From the NCBI GenBank assembly GCA_963920665.1, contig OY987266.1:26586248-26650247 (forward strand): a stretch of 64,000 nt of DNA. Reading direction: 5' to 3'. Shown here piece by piece: positions 1-11,963 of this stretch. A program made the translations under genes and the position numbers. The notes beneath the pieces are model-generated. The model ran no database searches. It was not told the DNA's origin and was given only the letters and a program-made list of their open reading frames with translations. Source of the DNA: Straminergon stramineum (lineage: Eukaryota > Streptophyta > Bryopsida > Hypnales > Calliergonaceae). Each line of letters opens with the position of its first letter. Within the stretch, counting starts at the first letter, position 1.

Positions 1-2429
1 GTGTAGTGCTAATTATTGGTACATATGGTTGTTTTTAGCATTGTGGAACACTACAAGATAACAATGTCATAAACAACATGGCTTAACATTGTTTAATTCT
101 AGCAAATTTCAAGGTTTTATTTTGAACATGATTGTCTTACCTTGGTCTAGACTTTTGAAGTCTACTTCCCAAAAAAAAATTTAAAAATTGAAGTTTATTG
201 CCCACTTATATTTTGTCAATTTTAATGTCCAATGTGGATACAATGTAAGAATTTTCAAGTGTACTTAATAAATGGAGCTAAGTTGGTATCACCATCCATG
301 TCATTGATGCTAAGGTAGACCTTTGAAATAGTACACAAAAAACAAACAAATGTGATTGGGATTTATAACCACTAATAGGCACATGAGACAAGGTTTATTA
401 ATTAGCACCACAACTAGTCATTTACAACCATTCACTTTGGACAAATATGAGGGCATATTCAACACATTTTATTCCCTTTGTTATTTTCTCAATAGTATTT
501 CGGGACCTCAATTGGCTCCCAATTGGACTCTTGGTCATTTTTATTGTTATTAGTTCCATTATTTTGAATGTGAATAGTGATAATGGTGTTGCTTATCATT
601 ACTAGATATAGTTGAAAAAATTAGGCACCAAATTCACCCATACCTGTCCTTTGACCAATTTCAATGACAATTCTACAATCAACTACTATATTTAGTTGGA
701 CACTTCCATTTATAACTACCAATTATGTGGCAATGTGTTTAGAAATCTTTATCGTCAAAGCAATCTAAAATTTTTGTGTTGAATTTGATGTTTTTTGTTA
801 TAGGAAATAGAATACATCATGTAGATTGTATTGACTTCAACAAGGGGTTCTTTTAGTGTAATAAATCGGCATTAATGGCCCATCACTACCACTAGAAATT
901 GCAATACTTGTACAAAATATACAATTGGGAGGTTTGAATTGTATATTTTGTAAGATTTCAAAATGCATATTAATGAAAAACTTTAAAATGTATAAAAACA
1001 AGTCAAAATCTTTATTCATAGTAGATTTTGCAAATTGAATAGATTGTAACAAACATCATCATTTGCTAGAATTTATATTATCTCAAATCTCCAAAACCTC
1101 TTAATCTAAAAAAATTGATTTTAGAAATTCTTAAATCTATGAAAATTCCTAAAATCCATTATATAACTCTGAAGTTACAAAAATCATCACTAAATCTATA
1201 AAATACCTTTAAATCTAGGAATCTAGAAAAAACATCAGTCCAAATCTATAAACTACCTTTGAAACTAGAAAACTATTTGAATCAATGTAAGAAACCTTAT
1301 TGTATATTCCATATATTATAAATACATCTACATTCCAATATATCTATTTTTAAAGACAATTACATTTATATTATAATATTTAGGTCTAAAGCAAAATCTA
1401 GAAAATTAATCACACCAGAAATTTCAATCCAACAATGCCATGTTAAGTTAATAAATCCAAGTAACTTTAAAAGAAAACAAATTTGACATACAATGACTCA
1501 TGAAACTGAGTCAATGTTAGGAACATTTGTATTTTCAAAGCCACGTCACAAGAATGAGTGAAGAAAAAATAAAAGTGTGAATACTAAAATTGTAGTACAT
1601 GGGGTACTCCTTCTACAAAAGTTTGCATCAAAATTTAATCATGGTTCAAAAGTTAATGAATCTCAAGGTTTTCCACCCTACACTCAATTATGAACTTCTT
1701 TTCTAGAAGCACAATAACAAAATTTAAAATTGCTTTTCCAATTCCACAAAATTAGTCAAATACCTTGGTATGCCTTCATACATTCTACAACACCCACCTT
1801 TAGTGAAATGATAAAATAAATTAACCTTTATACATTTGAAAATTATTCAGAACTTTAAAAATGCATTTGATACTTGTATAAATGAAATTTCAGGACTTTT
1901 GATTGATTAAATGGTACTAAATATTCTAGGCAATCCTAAAGAATCTATGAATTGTCTATAAGTTGTTGCTAGATTAAAATTGCAATGCTTTTTATTTAAG
2001 CGTCATATTAAAAAAAACTTTAATAATTAGTTAAATATATGTTTTTCAATCATGCTTCCACTTTTCACTATTGACACTCAACAATGATGTTAGTGCCCTA
2101 AAATGTCAACTCCCTTGACACATTGGATTGTATCTAACAATTTTCAATCTTCTTGAACTTGTATAAAAACAATCGCATACTATAAAACAACATGATATAT
2201 AATTTTGAAACACTTGCGTGGTATGGATCTGATCAATGGAATACTTTAAAACCAAATTATAGTCCAAATTTCTGAAATTGTGGAGTTGTAACATTGAATA
2301 AAAATGAAAACAATCATTTATTAGTGAGTTGTGAAATATGATCCATAGATCTTATAAATACAATTAGACCATTCGCTGCACTAACCAATATTTTTCAATA
2401 AAACTCATTGTTTGAAATCAAGTGGTCAA
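1..2429. other. AT-rich intergenic DNA, no gene seen
   Basis: The stretch is uniformly AT-rich and stop-dense in all frames; the open frames are short and of low complexity. It holds one perfect short hairpin (912-951) and an imperfect twofold tandem repeat of a unit of about 60 bp at roughly 1186-1275. No splice-compatible coding exon, RNA gene or complete transposon was recognised. Confidence 0.6.
912..951. repeat. Perfect 15-bp inverted repeat (hairpin)
   Basis: The arm ACAAAATATACAATT at 912-926 is followed by a 10-nt loop and its exact reverse complement at 937-951. The arms are AT-only apart from two C/G pairs. It may be a relic of a small foldback element; nothing indicates a terminator or RNA gene. 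Confidence 0.6.
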
Positions 2430-2512
2430 AGACTAAAGAAAGCACTGATGAGAAGATCCATAAGTGGTCTAAGTTGTCAAGTGGGTCTTCTCATGGCTCA
2501 TTTTCTTAGTCT
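2430..2512. repeat. Imperfect hairpin, about 83 nt, miRNA-precursor size
   Basis: The left arm (2430-2460, ending GATGAGAAGATCC) pairs with the right arm (2481-2512, starting GTGGGTCTTCTCAT) over about 30 positions with a few mismatches and a loop of about 20 nt. The size would suit a plant miRNA precursor or a very small MITE. No target or expression evidence is visible, so the function is open. Confidence 0.5.
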
Positions 2513-3507
2513 ACAAAGGCCCAATTTCTTATAGTGATTAAAAACCTAAGATTGAATATGTGTAATTTTTAAGAGATTAAGTTCCACAATACTAAGTTCT
2601 AATTATGGTGATTATTGAATATTTTAAAAAATTATTCAAGTCATTTATTGAACTATTAAATTTATTTGTTGAGGTCAAACATATCCATAACGCTTGAATG
2701 AAAGGTTACTTGTAAAGAAAAGTTTTGAAATCTATATACTAAATAGTAATAGAATTAATATAAGAATCCACTAATATTTAAATGGATAGAAAAACTAAGA
2801 TTTTACATGATTGGAACATGTTTACATTCATGAATTGTTGGATATTTGAACATTTGGTTCTTATTAATGGATTATCTTGTAAGGACAATTGGACAAGCCT
2901 GTAATCATGTAGTCAAACTTCAAAATCCTATGTTTTGTATGCCATTGTATGCAAATGATTATTTGGACTATATTTCTCAAAGATGAATTCATATACATCC
3001 TTTTATAATTATATAATTTTCAGATAATTGTTTGTGGTGATTGAACTCAATGTGAATATTTTGGAATAAATTTTTAAAAATGCATATCAAATACAAAATA
3101 CACTCAAAACTCTAAAGATGTCACTAGATGTGTATATTGTAAAGTAGACTATTATGGTATAAACTAAATTCAAGTAAAATTCTATAATTAGATAATCCAA
3201 AAAATGTGATTAGACATGCAAAGTTAATTGAGAAATTAAATGTTATATTTTAGGAAGTTATCATATTGGAGTAGGATCTAGGCATAATATCTACCATTTG
3301 GCATTTATGAATTCAAATTCTTAAAAACTATTTATAGCCAAAATTCATCTCAAGAACAAGAATCTAGAAGATATTGTCAACACACATAAGAAAAGTTGTC
3401 ATGTTTTGTGATCCATAAATTAACCTACAAAAAATTATCCATCATTGTGATCATTGGTTATGTAAGGATATTTTTTTTATAAGATGACTACGTGCATTTT
3501 ATGTTTC
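2513..3507. other. AT-rich intergenic DNA, nothing recognised
   Basis: There are only short low-complexity open frames, and no repeat boundary or coding exon was recognised. Confidence 0.55.
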
Positions 3508-3652
3508 TACATCAAAAAAGTAATCCCCCATTGCTTCAGTATTGTTGCACTATTGTTTCAATGAGATCATAGTAGAATATTTAAAGTATATTGTTGCAGT
3601 ATTGCAAATAGTACAACAATACTGAAGCAATGGGGGGCTTTTTCTTGATGTA
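3508..3652. mobile_element. Short foldback MITE with long inverted arms
   Basis: Arms of about 45 bp face each other across a loop of about 50 bp. The left arm contains CCCCCATTGCTTCAGTATTG (3525-3544) and the right arm contains its near-exact complement (from about 3614). The outer ends read TACATCAA and TTGATGTA, compatible with a TA target site. The element has no coding capacity. The arms are well matched, so the insertion may be fairly young, or it may give rise to small RNAs. Confidence 0.6.
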
Positions 3653-4385
3653 TATTATTCCTTAAAGTCATCCAATAGACGCAACACATCTAGGGGGGGC
3701 ATTACAAGGTTAAGCATCATCACCTAGGTTAAACATATTCAAGGAAGTCTAAAAAAGAAATAAATGAAAAAATTGCAACCCTACATCATGTAGCATTTAT
3801 TGGAAGTCATTTATTAATTACATTCAATTATGTTCTAAGCAATGGACTCTACACAATAACAGGCATATGGACAGGTCACTATCTATTGTACAATATTAGC
3901 ATGTTGAACTAAGGTATGTACATGTCTTTTCTGGTCCTCTATCCAATTGCATCCTTATCTACACCAACCGAAGATTTTTAGGCTACAATTTTAGGGAAAT
4001 GTAGATGTGGGCACAATTAGGAAAGGGACCCTAAACTCTACAACAAGGGGGGGAGGGATTGAACAATATTTTGCTCAAAAGCTATACAATTTTTTTAACG
4101 AAATACTAGGTGATATGTTCTCTCATTTTTAATGAATGAGATTGTTGATTTACTACATATTCTATGGACTACATTTCTCTTTGGGATGAATAATTTAAAT
4201 TTCATTTTCACTAAGTTTCAGGTTTCATCCATTTATATATAGTAAGTACCCCCAATATTGCTAGTTTTTGCTATTGTGTCTAGTTTCTATTATTAGATTG
4301 GTCAAAATTTCATATTTTCTTGTTGGCAAGTGAAAGGAGGTTCCAATGCATCAAAGAAAGCAACATTTGGATACCATATCATTAA
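3653..4385. other. Intergenic DNA, no gene seen
   Basis: AT-rich sequence with short G-runs near 3692 and 4047. No exon or RNA gene was recognised. Confidence 0.5.
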
Positions 4386-5050
4386 CTACGAAGGGGCAAA
4401 GTTTTTTTGATAGATGATCTGAAATTTTTTTCTTCCACGTAGATAAATATTGATTTTGGAGATGTACCCAGAGTGAGGATGACAGTTTTGGGTTAGTGGT
4501 GCATTTGGGGTGAGCCTACCCACCTTGGATGGAAACAACTGTTTCACTCTGACCGAAAGATTGCTTTTTGCACTGCCCCAAATAAATGACAAAAAAAATC
4601 CCTGACGCGGTATGCATAACTTCAAGCGTTGGTCAGGACTCCGGAGTAAACCTGTCATCATGTGATTCATACTGTACTATACTACTATACACTCACACAG
4701 TAACCGGTAAACCAAGGAATTCCTTCAGTAAACAATTGATAAGTTAAGCCGTTGTTGCGGAGAACCATCGCTGCAGAAGCACCGGACTCTCGTTTCTGAC
4801 GCAGGCAACTGACAAAATGAGAGGCTACAGAACTTAAGTTATTAAAAGATGACATGCACAGATGCACTGCAACTGAAGGCTGGTGCGAAACTGCAAATTT
4901 AGAAAGACAAGCCAGTCCGTCATCCTCATTCAAATTGAGACCAAATGAAGTTTGACTTAACTTAGCAGGAGATCGTATATTCCGCACGTCAGCTTCGATC
5001 CTGAGCGGAGTGTGCTGCATTATTTGTTTGACAATCGTTGCGGTGTATCT
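4386..5050 (-). other. GC-raised island with an unassigned open frame
   Basis: Base composition rises clearly against both flanks. The minus strand carries an open frame of 111 codons at 4685-5020 that starts at an ATG and has a mixed amino-acid composition. I do not recognise the protein. The island could be an exon of an unannotated gene, a gene relic or a promoter-type island. It ends with CTTAACTTAAG near 5047, a motif class that recurs in the other GC islands. Confidence 0.3.
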
Positions 5051-5089
5051 TAACTTAAGTACTTTAGTTCAAAATGTAACCAGCGTCCC

Positions 5090-5345
5090 CGGCGTCCGGG
5101 AAATATTTTGAAAATTTAGGTCAAAAGCTGGCTGGTGAAGAGTAGTATGTCCAGTCAAGCCTTGATTTCGTTCAGTTCTTGCCTTTTTCCATCTAATGAA
5201 AGTGGTCAGTTTCTTTTGGTAGTGAATTTAAACTGACTAATCACCCCCTCATTTTTAACATGAACTGGCTCATTTTCGTCTTATGTGGCATATGAATCAG
5301 CTGAATTTCCTTTCACAATTCATTTGAACCGGTCAATATCCATAT
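5090..5345 (-). repeat. Diverged copy of the CGGTT-rich dispersed repeat
   Basis: In reverse orientation this segment shares a vocabulary with 36180-37165: GTCCGGGAAAT followed by TTTGAAAATTT, an AGCTGGCTGG stretch, GAACTGGCTCATTTTCGTC and GAACCGGT. Similarity is patchy, so the boundaries are approximate and this may be an old fragment. Confidence 0.4.
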
Positions 5346-6268
5346 ATGGTTTTCTACAAAAATTTATACATTTACATACAAAAGCCTTGTCCAAAATGAA
5401 ATATTTTTGGGAGGAGTTGAAGTTGAAAACTCCTCAATTGGTTGGAGACCAAAGACTTAGCCTTACTAAAATATAAAGCTCACATTCCTGGGAGAAATGG
5501 GGCTTTCTATTTTTGAAGGGCTCCTATCTACTACATGCATCATAATAATCAAAATTGACAATCACCAACATCAACGCTACCTTCTAGTGCCTCACCTTTG
5601 CTTTACCAACAAGATACAATTCCGGTCTTGAATACAAATGCCTAATTTTTTGCAAATTTTTCCAAAAAATGATGCCCTCAAAAAAATCCTTTGAATTTGT
5701 AACCTATGAAGTGAAAACACCTAAAACCATCAAAATAAGCAATTCAATGTAGTTGAAGGCACAATAGCTCAAAAAATTCACTGAGAGACTTGGGTAGTTG
5801 CAAGTAAAATTCTACAACTCAAGGTTCTACTCACAACTTTCAACAATAGCTAAGACAACTACAAAATTCTAAGGCTTAGACTATTTTGAAGATAGAGTGC
5901 CCTAAATGTTGCAAACAACTCTAGCTCAACCATTGTCATATTAGCATATTATTTCTTCAAGGTTCAGATCAAATCAACCAATGTGAAAAAGCACTAGTTC
6001 ATGTCAAGTAAGCACTAAGCTTATGGAATAGCAAATCAAGGCAACTACTTCATGTATTAACTATGTGGCCCAAACTAGTACTAGTTTGGATGTTCAACTA
6101 CCTAATTAAGCTTAAATATAACCAAGGTCAAACACGAGATCATTTAAACTAAAAGACAAATAATTCAAGATTTGATTAGCGATTTGAAGGTACCATATGT
6201 GATTAATTTACATGTAGTGAATCACTAATTTGTAAGAGACATTTTATACTTGGGCTTGATCAAAGGAG
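5346..6268. other. Intergenic DNA, nothing recognised
   Basis: AT-rich with only short open frames. No gene, RNA or clear repeat boundary was seen. Confidence 0.5.
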
Positions 6269-7018
6269 GATTGCAAGAAACACTTGATGTTTTTGGCTCA
6301 AAAACACAATGTCTAGCCATATGATTGGCAATACCACGGACTACTATCAATTTTGTGCGTCAACATGCACCTACGAATCTCCACTATCGATTTGGGATGT
6401 CTACAAATCTGAACTATTGATTCAATACTATATAGTACTATGGAATACTATAGACTACTATGAAGTACTATAGAAGCCACTAGGTGTAGGAAATAACACA
6501 AAAGGGGTCTATGGACCTTTTCATTTTTAATAATTTAAAAAAAATTCCAAAATTCCCATTAAAAAAGCTATTTTTATAGACAAGCCTACTCTCATAGTGC
6601 ACCAAAAATTTCTTCAAGGAAAATTTTCTCCTACTTAAAAAATGCACGCTAACAACGTCTACTTTGGCCCCATGTAGACACCTCATGCAAAGGTGTTTTG
6701 CAAAAAACTCTTCATCCATCATTGGAATGCGAGTACACCTCTAGCTTCTCCAATTTTTGGCTTCCAATTCGCATTTTTGGATACAACATTGGACCAAAAA
6801 AATCCAAATGGCCAAGGTAGACACCCAATTGGGGGCACCTTAAAAATAGTCCAATGATATTTTTTTTAAAACAAAAAATTAGAGAATGTGTGAAACTTTT
6901 ATGTGTAGCTTCATTCTAAATTTCAAGACAAACAAACTTACAATGCAAAAGTTATGACCCAAAAACCATGTGTCCGAGGGCAAGGGGACAAAAAATAGGA
7001 CAAGTGTTTCTTGCAATC
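6269..7018. mobile_element. Non-autonomous TIR element, ATTGCAAGAAA family
   Basis: An 18-bp perfect terminal inverted repeat, GATTGCAAGAAACACTTG, lies at 6269-6286 and in reverse complement at 7001-7018. The right end (AAAATAGGACAAGT followed by TTTCTTGCAATCACC) resembles the right end of the element at 57567-58407, which supports a family. There is no transposase ORF. The target duplication is not clear here. The interior has an ACTAT-rich stretch around 6425-6475. Confidence 0.65.
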
Positions 7019-7211
7019 ACCCCAATTCATTCAATTTCTACATTAAAACACATGTTTCAAAATTTTGATATTTTACATTTAATAATGATCACATGTCTAA
7101 AATTTCAACTCATTTTTTATAATTAAAAATATCAAATTAAATTTTATATAATTTTTCAAAGAAATTCCTTTGGAAAAATCAAAGTAATTACAAAGTTGCT
7201 TTAAACAACAG

Positions 7212-7450
7212 TGCTAGTTTGTGAGCCCAAGAATGTGAGCTTGTGAGCATTGAACCTACATCACAGGTACCTATAATATAGATACCACACATTATAGAAG
7301 GTGTATGTATCATAAACATCTATAATATGGGTATTTGTAACATATACACCCTATAATCATAGACGGTTTCTATAGTATATACACCTATAACATAGGTGTG
7401 TAGTATAATAGTCTCATGGGCTCACACTTCTATGCTCACATAATAGCAAC
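7212..7450. mobile_element. MITE with TGTGAGC-type inverted ends
   Basis: The left end GCTAGTTTGTGAGCCCAAGA and the right end (reverse complement GCTATTATGTGAGCATAGAA) pair over about 30 bp with mismatches. The interior is AT-rich and partly self-complementary around CTATAAT motifs. It is about 240 bp with no ORF. Superfamily unknown; no clear target duplication. Confidence 0.5.
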
Positions 7451-10054
7451 CCTCCTTGAGCTCAGACCAAGAAAATAATCGATAGAAAAAAGTTCAAATG
7501 AGGTGTATTTTGAGCTTTCAAGAAGCTATCTTCAAAGTGTTCCAAAAAATACAATTTTAACAATTTACATAAAAAAATGAAATGAGGAAAAAATAGATTA
7601 TTAGAGCTACATTTTCTTAGTCAAGCTTAACAACATTTTAAGTAAAAGACTATTTGAAAATGTAGGTTTTGACTTTCAAAATGCAATTTGTCTTAAGGAT
7701 TAACTTCAATCACCTTTTATAGTTGTTTCTTAGGCATATGAAGTCTCCAACTAATCCTACCATTCTTAACTGGTTGTCTTTTGATGCTTTAGCTCAAATA
7801 TGGCCATACCTTCAGGAGATCCTTCCATATCCAACTTGTCTCTTCCAACTTCAAATCTAAAAATGCTTTGGTCACAATCCCTTATACTAGTGTAAAAAAT
7901 TTCATATATAAATTTTTATCAAGTGACCCAAATATAATGTTATAACTATAGATTTGATTAAGGGAAACTCTCATAAAATTGCTAGGTAGAAAAGAAGAGT
8001 CATTTCAACACTTTATTCATTTTTTGAATTTATGCTCATTTTTGCTTGTATCATGTTAAGAATATATCACTAACCTAGATTCCATCAAATTAGTTATTAA
8101 AGAAGGCTATCTTTCGAATATTACTTAGAAGCATAAAAAGTTACGAAACAAAACATTTCCCCCAAAGCATTTAGTTCACTATCCCCTATCCACCTTGAAA
8201 ATTATGTACATTGAGTGATAATAAGCATTTAGGCTTGCCATATTCAATGACAAGACTAAATAAAAAGGAATTCTACATGGTTGTCACATGCCAAGGGGTG
8301 CAACATGTCACACAAAAATGAATGAATTGGAAAGGTCATTCCTCCAATTAAAAAATGATGAGCATAGAAGATGAAACTGATGAGTTTCACTTGAGCCACC
8401 TTAATCGATGCCCAAAGTCAAGAATATATCCAACTTTTCATAATTCAAGAAGCATGCAAAGTGAAACAATTCATCTTTGAGTCTAAAAACCTCAATTTTC
8501 CAAGTCTAAGGTTGTGGTGAGTACTTTCAAAGTGGGCAAGGGATCCCCCCCTCAAAAGTCTAATTGCTTGGGACTGTCAAAGTTGCTCCTAAGGGATCAT
8601 GACTATATTTCATCATAAAACACTTCAAAATTACCATTCTCATGCAAAGAACTATAATGTGAATAAATATTCTTTTCATATTCAATGGTATGACTTTGTA
8701 CAAAACTTCTATGTGAATATGTGAAACAAATTTCATACACTTTGACCATGTAGATTGTAAGATATTAATGTTCAAAGTGAAAAGGAAACAATTTTTTCTG
8801 CCTTGTTTATTGAAGTTTTCAAACTTTGAATCCCCCTAACTTCATTTTTTTTCACAACAAAGTTTCAAAGTTCAATTTTTATTGTAGAGAATTGCACTGA
8901 AAATCCAACATTAATTTTAATTTAATAATTTTCATTCTTGAATTTTTTGATAAGTATGTATAAGAGGGAAGAAAAAGTTATATTGTTAATAGTTCTAAAG
9001 AAGAATTGTAATTTATCAATCCTAATAGTTGTAGCAAGTCCTACACACACCAAATTTTTTTTAAATTGTAAAAATTGAATTTGAAAACAAAATCTATACT
9101 TAATTTTTCATATAAATGCTTTGGTTACTCACAATACAAGATTTTTTTATAAAATTTTACATCACTTATCCAAATGGAATGAATCAAATGTTTTTCAAAA
9201 GACATAAATATATTCGGTAAGAATAATAAGTAAAATTTGAATTTTTGCTTTCCTTTTTTGTTGCGTGGAGTCAAAAATTTTGTGCTTAGGAGGGTATAAT
9301 TTTCACTCTTAGACACCAAACAAAATAGAAATCATATTCCCTTAAAGCTCAATTAATTCCCTAACCACCACAAGAAGTTTCAAAAAATCACAATAAAATT
9401 TGACATCATAGGAATCTTTCCAAAATCTTTAAAAATCCATTCTTGAGATCCATTGTAAGGCTTTGAACTTTTAGAAGTCAGCCTTCAAAGTCCAAATGTG
9501 CCTAAGGGTCATGAATTTTGGGTCACCTAAACTTCAAATAGTTTTTTTTTAATTTTAAATGTCTTAGAGCTTGATCAAGAAATGTAGTTTCAATGATCTA
9601 TTTTTTTATTCCTTTTCTAATTTTTCCAAAAATTTTAAAATTTTAATTTTTGTGACACTTTAAAGATAGCATCTTGAAAGCTTAAACCACACCACTTTGG
9701 GACTTTTCTACCAAATTTCTCTTAGTGAGAGCTCAAAAAGTACACCAATTACATCATGATGTTTATAACTATCATCCTCCAGTTTTACCAAAAGCTTCAT
9801 ATTATTTCAAGAATTTTTGTAATTACTATAATTTTTACAAGGAAATTAGTTTTTTTAAATCATATAAATTTCATTATATTTTTAATTCTGAAAAGAATGA
9901 GATTCAATTCTGGATATATATTACTACATGAGAAAAATATCAAATATTTGAAAGGTGTGTTTTATTATCTAGAAAAGTAATGAAGTTTGGAACATGTAAT
10001 GACCTTCAAGAGTTATGAACACTAGTTATGAATCCACTTTGCAAATGAAAAATG
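7451..10054. other. Long AT-rich intergenic stretch
   Basis: Stop-dense sequence with poly-A and poly-T runs. The open frames around 8560-8775, 9125-9319 and 9725-9980 are AT-driven and of low complexity, and I do not support them as genes. No complete repeat was delimited. Confidence 0.5.
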
Positions 10055-10305
10055 AAAATCCAAACCTTAAGTTAGGTTGTTTGAATGTTTGTTTGTTACA
10101 ATGAGATCTCTTGGAATGTGAATCCCCCGGTCACGTTCTTGGTATCGTTGGAAAGCTCTTTGCTAGGAGGGGTGCATGGACTTTGTTTTGTGATGTTTGG
10201 ACCTCCGGTGTAAAAGTGATTGAATATTAAAGTTCTTATGCTTTTCAAAATTACAAAATTATTTTCACCTTTATTTTGGCCATGGCAAAGGCACAGGGCA
10301 CACTA
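10055..10305 (+). repeat. Dispersed repeat, copy A
   Basis: Aligns by eye with 18648-18890: shared words include GAGGGGTGCATG, ACTTTGTTT/GCTTTGTTT, TGAGATCTC and a closing GGCACAGGGCACAC. The copies are clearly related but diverged. In this copy the end is interrupted by the TIR element at 10306-10623. No coding capacity was seen. Confidence 0.7.
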
Positions 10306-10623
10306 CACTAATAATGATATTTAGTGTTATGTTACTAATAGTGTTACCTGAGCTTTTACTACACCTACTCTAAATTTCAATTGGTTTGCATTTAGTGTTG
10401 TGTTCACAACCCTTTAATTCATATATTTAGATTTATATTTTTTTCATGACAATTTGATGAAATGATATGTTACTCTAAATGTAATTTTGTAAAAAATTTA
10501 TATCCAATAGTTGACAAATAGTGTCTATGTTGACATTTAGTGTTGGTAACATTAACAAGATTGTTGACATTTAATGTCGTGCTTCGTAATTAGAGTTGCC
10601 AACACTAAATACCATCATTAGTG
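10306..10623. mobile_element. TIR element, TA target, with related empty site
   Basis: The ends read CACTAATAATGATATTTAG (left) and, as reverse complement, CACTAATGATGGTATTTAG (right). TA dinucleotides flank it at 10304-10305 and 10624-10625. The related repeat at 18.65-18.89 kb carries an uninterrupted GGGCACACTAGT at this point, consistent with insertion at a single TA. It is 318 bp and non-coding. A CACTA-type reading (CACTACACTA ends) was considered, but the empty site favours a TA duplication. Confidence 0.65.
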
Positions 10624-10629
10624 TAGTGA

Positions 10630-11617
10630 GCTTGAACACTGAGCACATACAGTATGTGTCGAGCCTTCTCCAGCGTTGAATGGACGATGCTCTGCTCTGC
10701 ACTGTCTGCAGTCAAAACCGCCCTCCAACGGTAAATCCATCCAAAACGAAACCGCAAGAGAAACTGCAACGAAGAACCAACTTAGGAAGACTTTGACACA
10801 CCCACCAGCGCACCTTCTGGATGGCATTGCGCTGGCATGCCCAACAGTGGTCCACGTACGAGTCCACCCACCCCCAGTCTCTCAAGTTGTAAGTTAATTC
10901 TATGAACGGCAACAAAAAATTCGCCATGACTTGGAAGAACGGAGGAACTCATGAATCCCCACCCCACCCACACCCACCCACCCAACCCATATTTAGCAAC
11001 ATAACAGTCTGTGATTGAACTCCTTCAAGCAATCAAGCTTCGTAGCTGGCCTTGGACTGTCAGCTACAGGACGAACGGAAGAAGCAATGGCGAATGCCGC
11101 TCATTTTCCACTCAGACAGGTCGTCTTTCCTCATCTCCACCTGTGACTGAATGGACGTGGCATGAACAGTGTTTGGGTCTGAGTTGTTGCTGATGATGGG
11201 CTGGCAGGCGCTTGCCTTTGGTGTGACGGAGGGTGCGTAACTGTGTTTTTCTTCTTCGATCGATCCTGTGGTTTTGCATCCAGCCTGGATCATGGGCTAC
11301 TCGGTGCCACCACCAATGCATGCTGCCGAGGTCGTGGAATGGTAGTCTACTGGTTGGGGAGAGGCTCCTAATTAAGGACCGACTTCATTGCCGATGATGA
11401 CTAACAAGAATATTAATGGTCGACCTTTTCAACATCGAGTCCAGCTCAATCACACGGCACTGGACTTTCCGAACCGACCAAGCAACGCAGCATTTTCTTC
11501 CTTTCTTCTTTGAAAGTGGCTGGTTAATTTCTATCGCAGGCAAAGAAGAAGAAAAATTACAAGCTAACCTGGATCGCAAGTTTAACCTGAGAAGGATGCC
11601 CGATGGATGACAAAGAC
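10630..11617. other. GC-raised island, no gene recognised
   Basis: Composition rises sharply after 10630. Several overlapping open frames of 60-100 codons occur on both strands, but none has a recognisable domain or a consistent exon structure. A CCCACCCAC-rich stretch lies at 10957-10985. The island could be a decayed gene, a promoter or a non-coding transcript. Confidence 0.35.
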
Positions 11618-11963
11618 TCATTAGAGGACATTTGAGGGCTCCAAGAGCCCGTTTCAGGGTTGTTCCCTGCATAGTTCCCTGCATAGTTCCTTGTGCTGCC
11701 AGAAATTGGGAACCAGCCCATAATGGACTGAATTTCTTTTTTTGAATTTAAAACAGTTTCTAAAAAGTATTGATAAACTGAAAACTGATTTAAGAAAAAA
11801 ATAAAAAAATAAAAAAAATTATTATTTTTAATTTTTTTAAAAGTATTAATTTTTGACGTGGCAATGGCTATGCCATGTCATATTGTTGTAGTGGCAAGTT
11901 CCCACACCTTGGGAACTCAAGATAACTCGTGGGCTCTTGGAGCCCTCAAATTTCAACTAATGA
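11618..11963. mobile_element. MITE with GAGGGCTCCAAGAGCCC ends
   Basis: The left end 11618-11651 and right end 11930-11963 are inverted copies: TCATTAG, a variable spacer, then TTTGAGGGCTCCAAGAGCCC. It is about 346 bp. The interior is AT-rich and includes a second small inverted pair (GTTCCCA/TGGGAAC near 11899-11916) and no ORF. The target duplication is not evident and the superfamily is not assigned. Confidence 0.6.

Noticed and set aside
10301..10628. CACTA (En/Spm) element based on CACTACACTA ends
   Set aside because: A 3-bp duplication is not found, and comparison with the uninterrupted repeat at 18.89 kb favours a TA duplication with ends starting CACTAAT.
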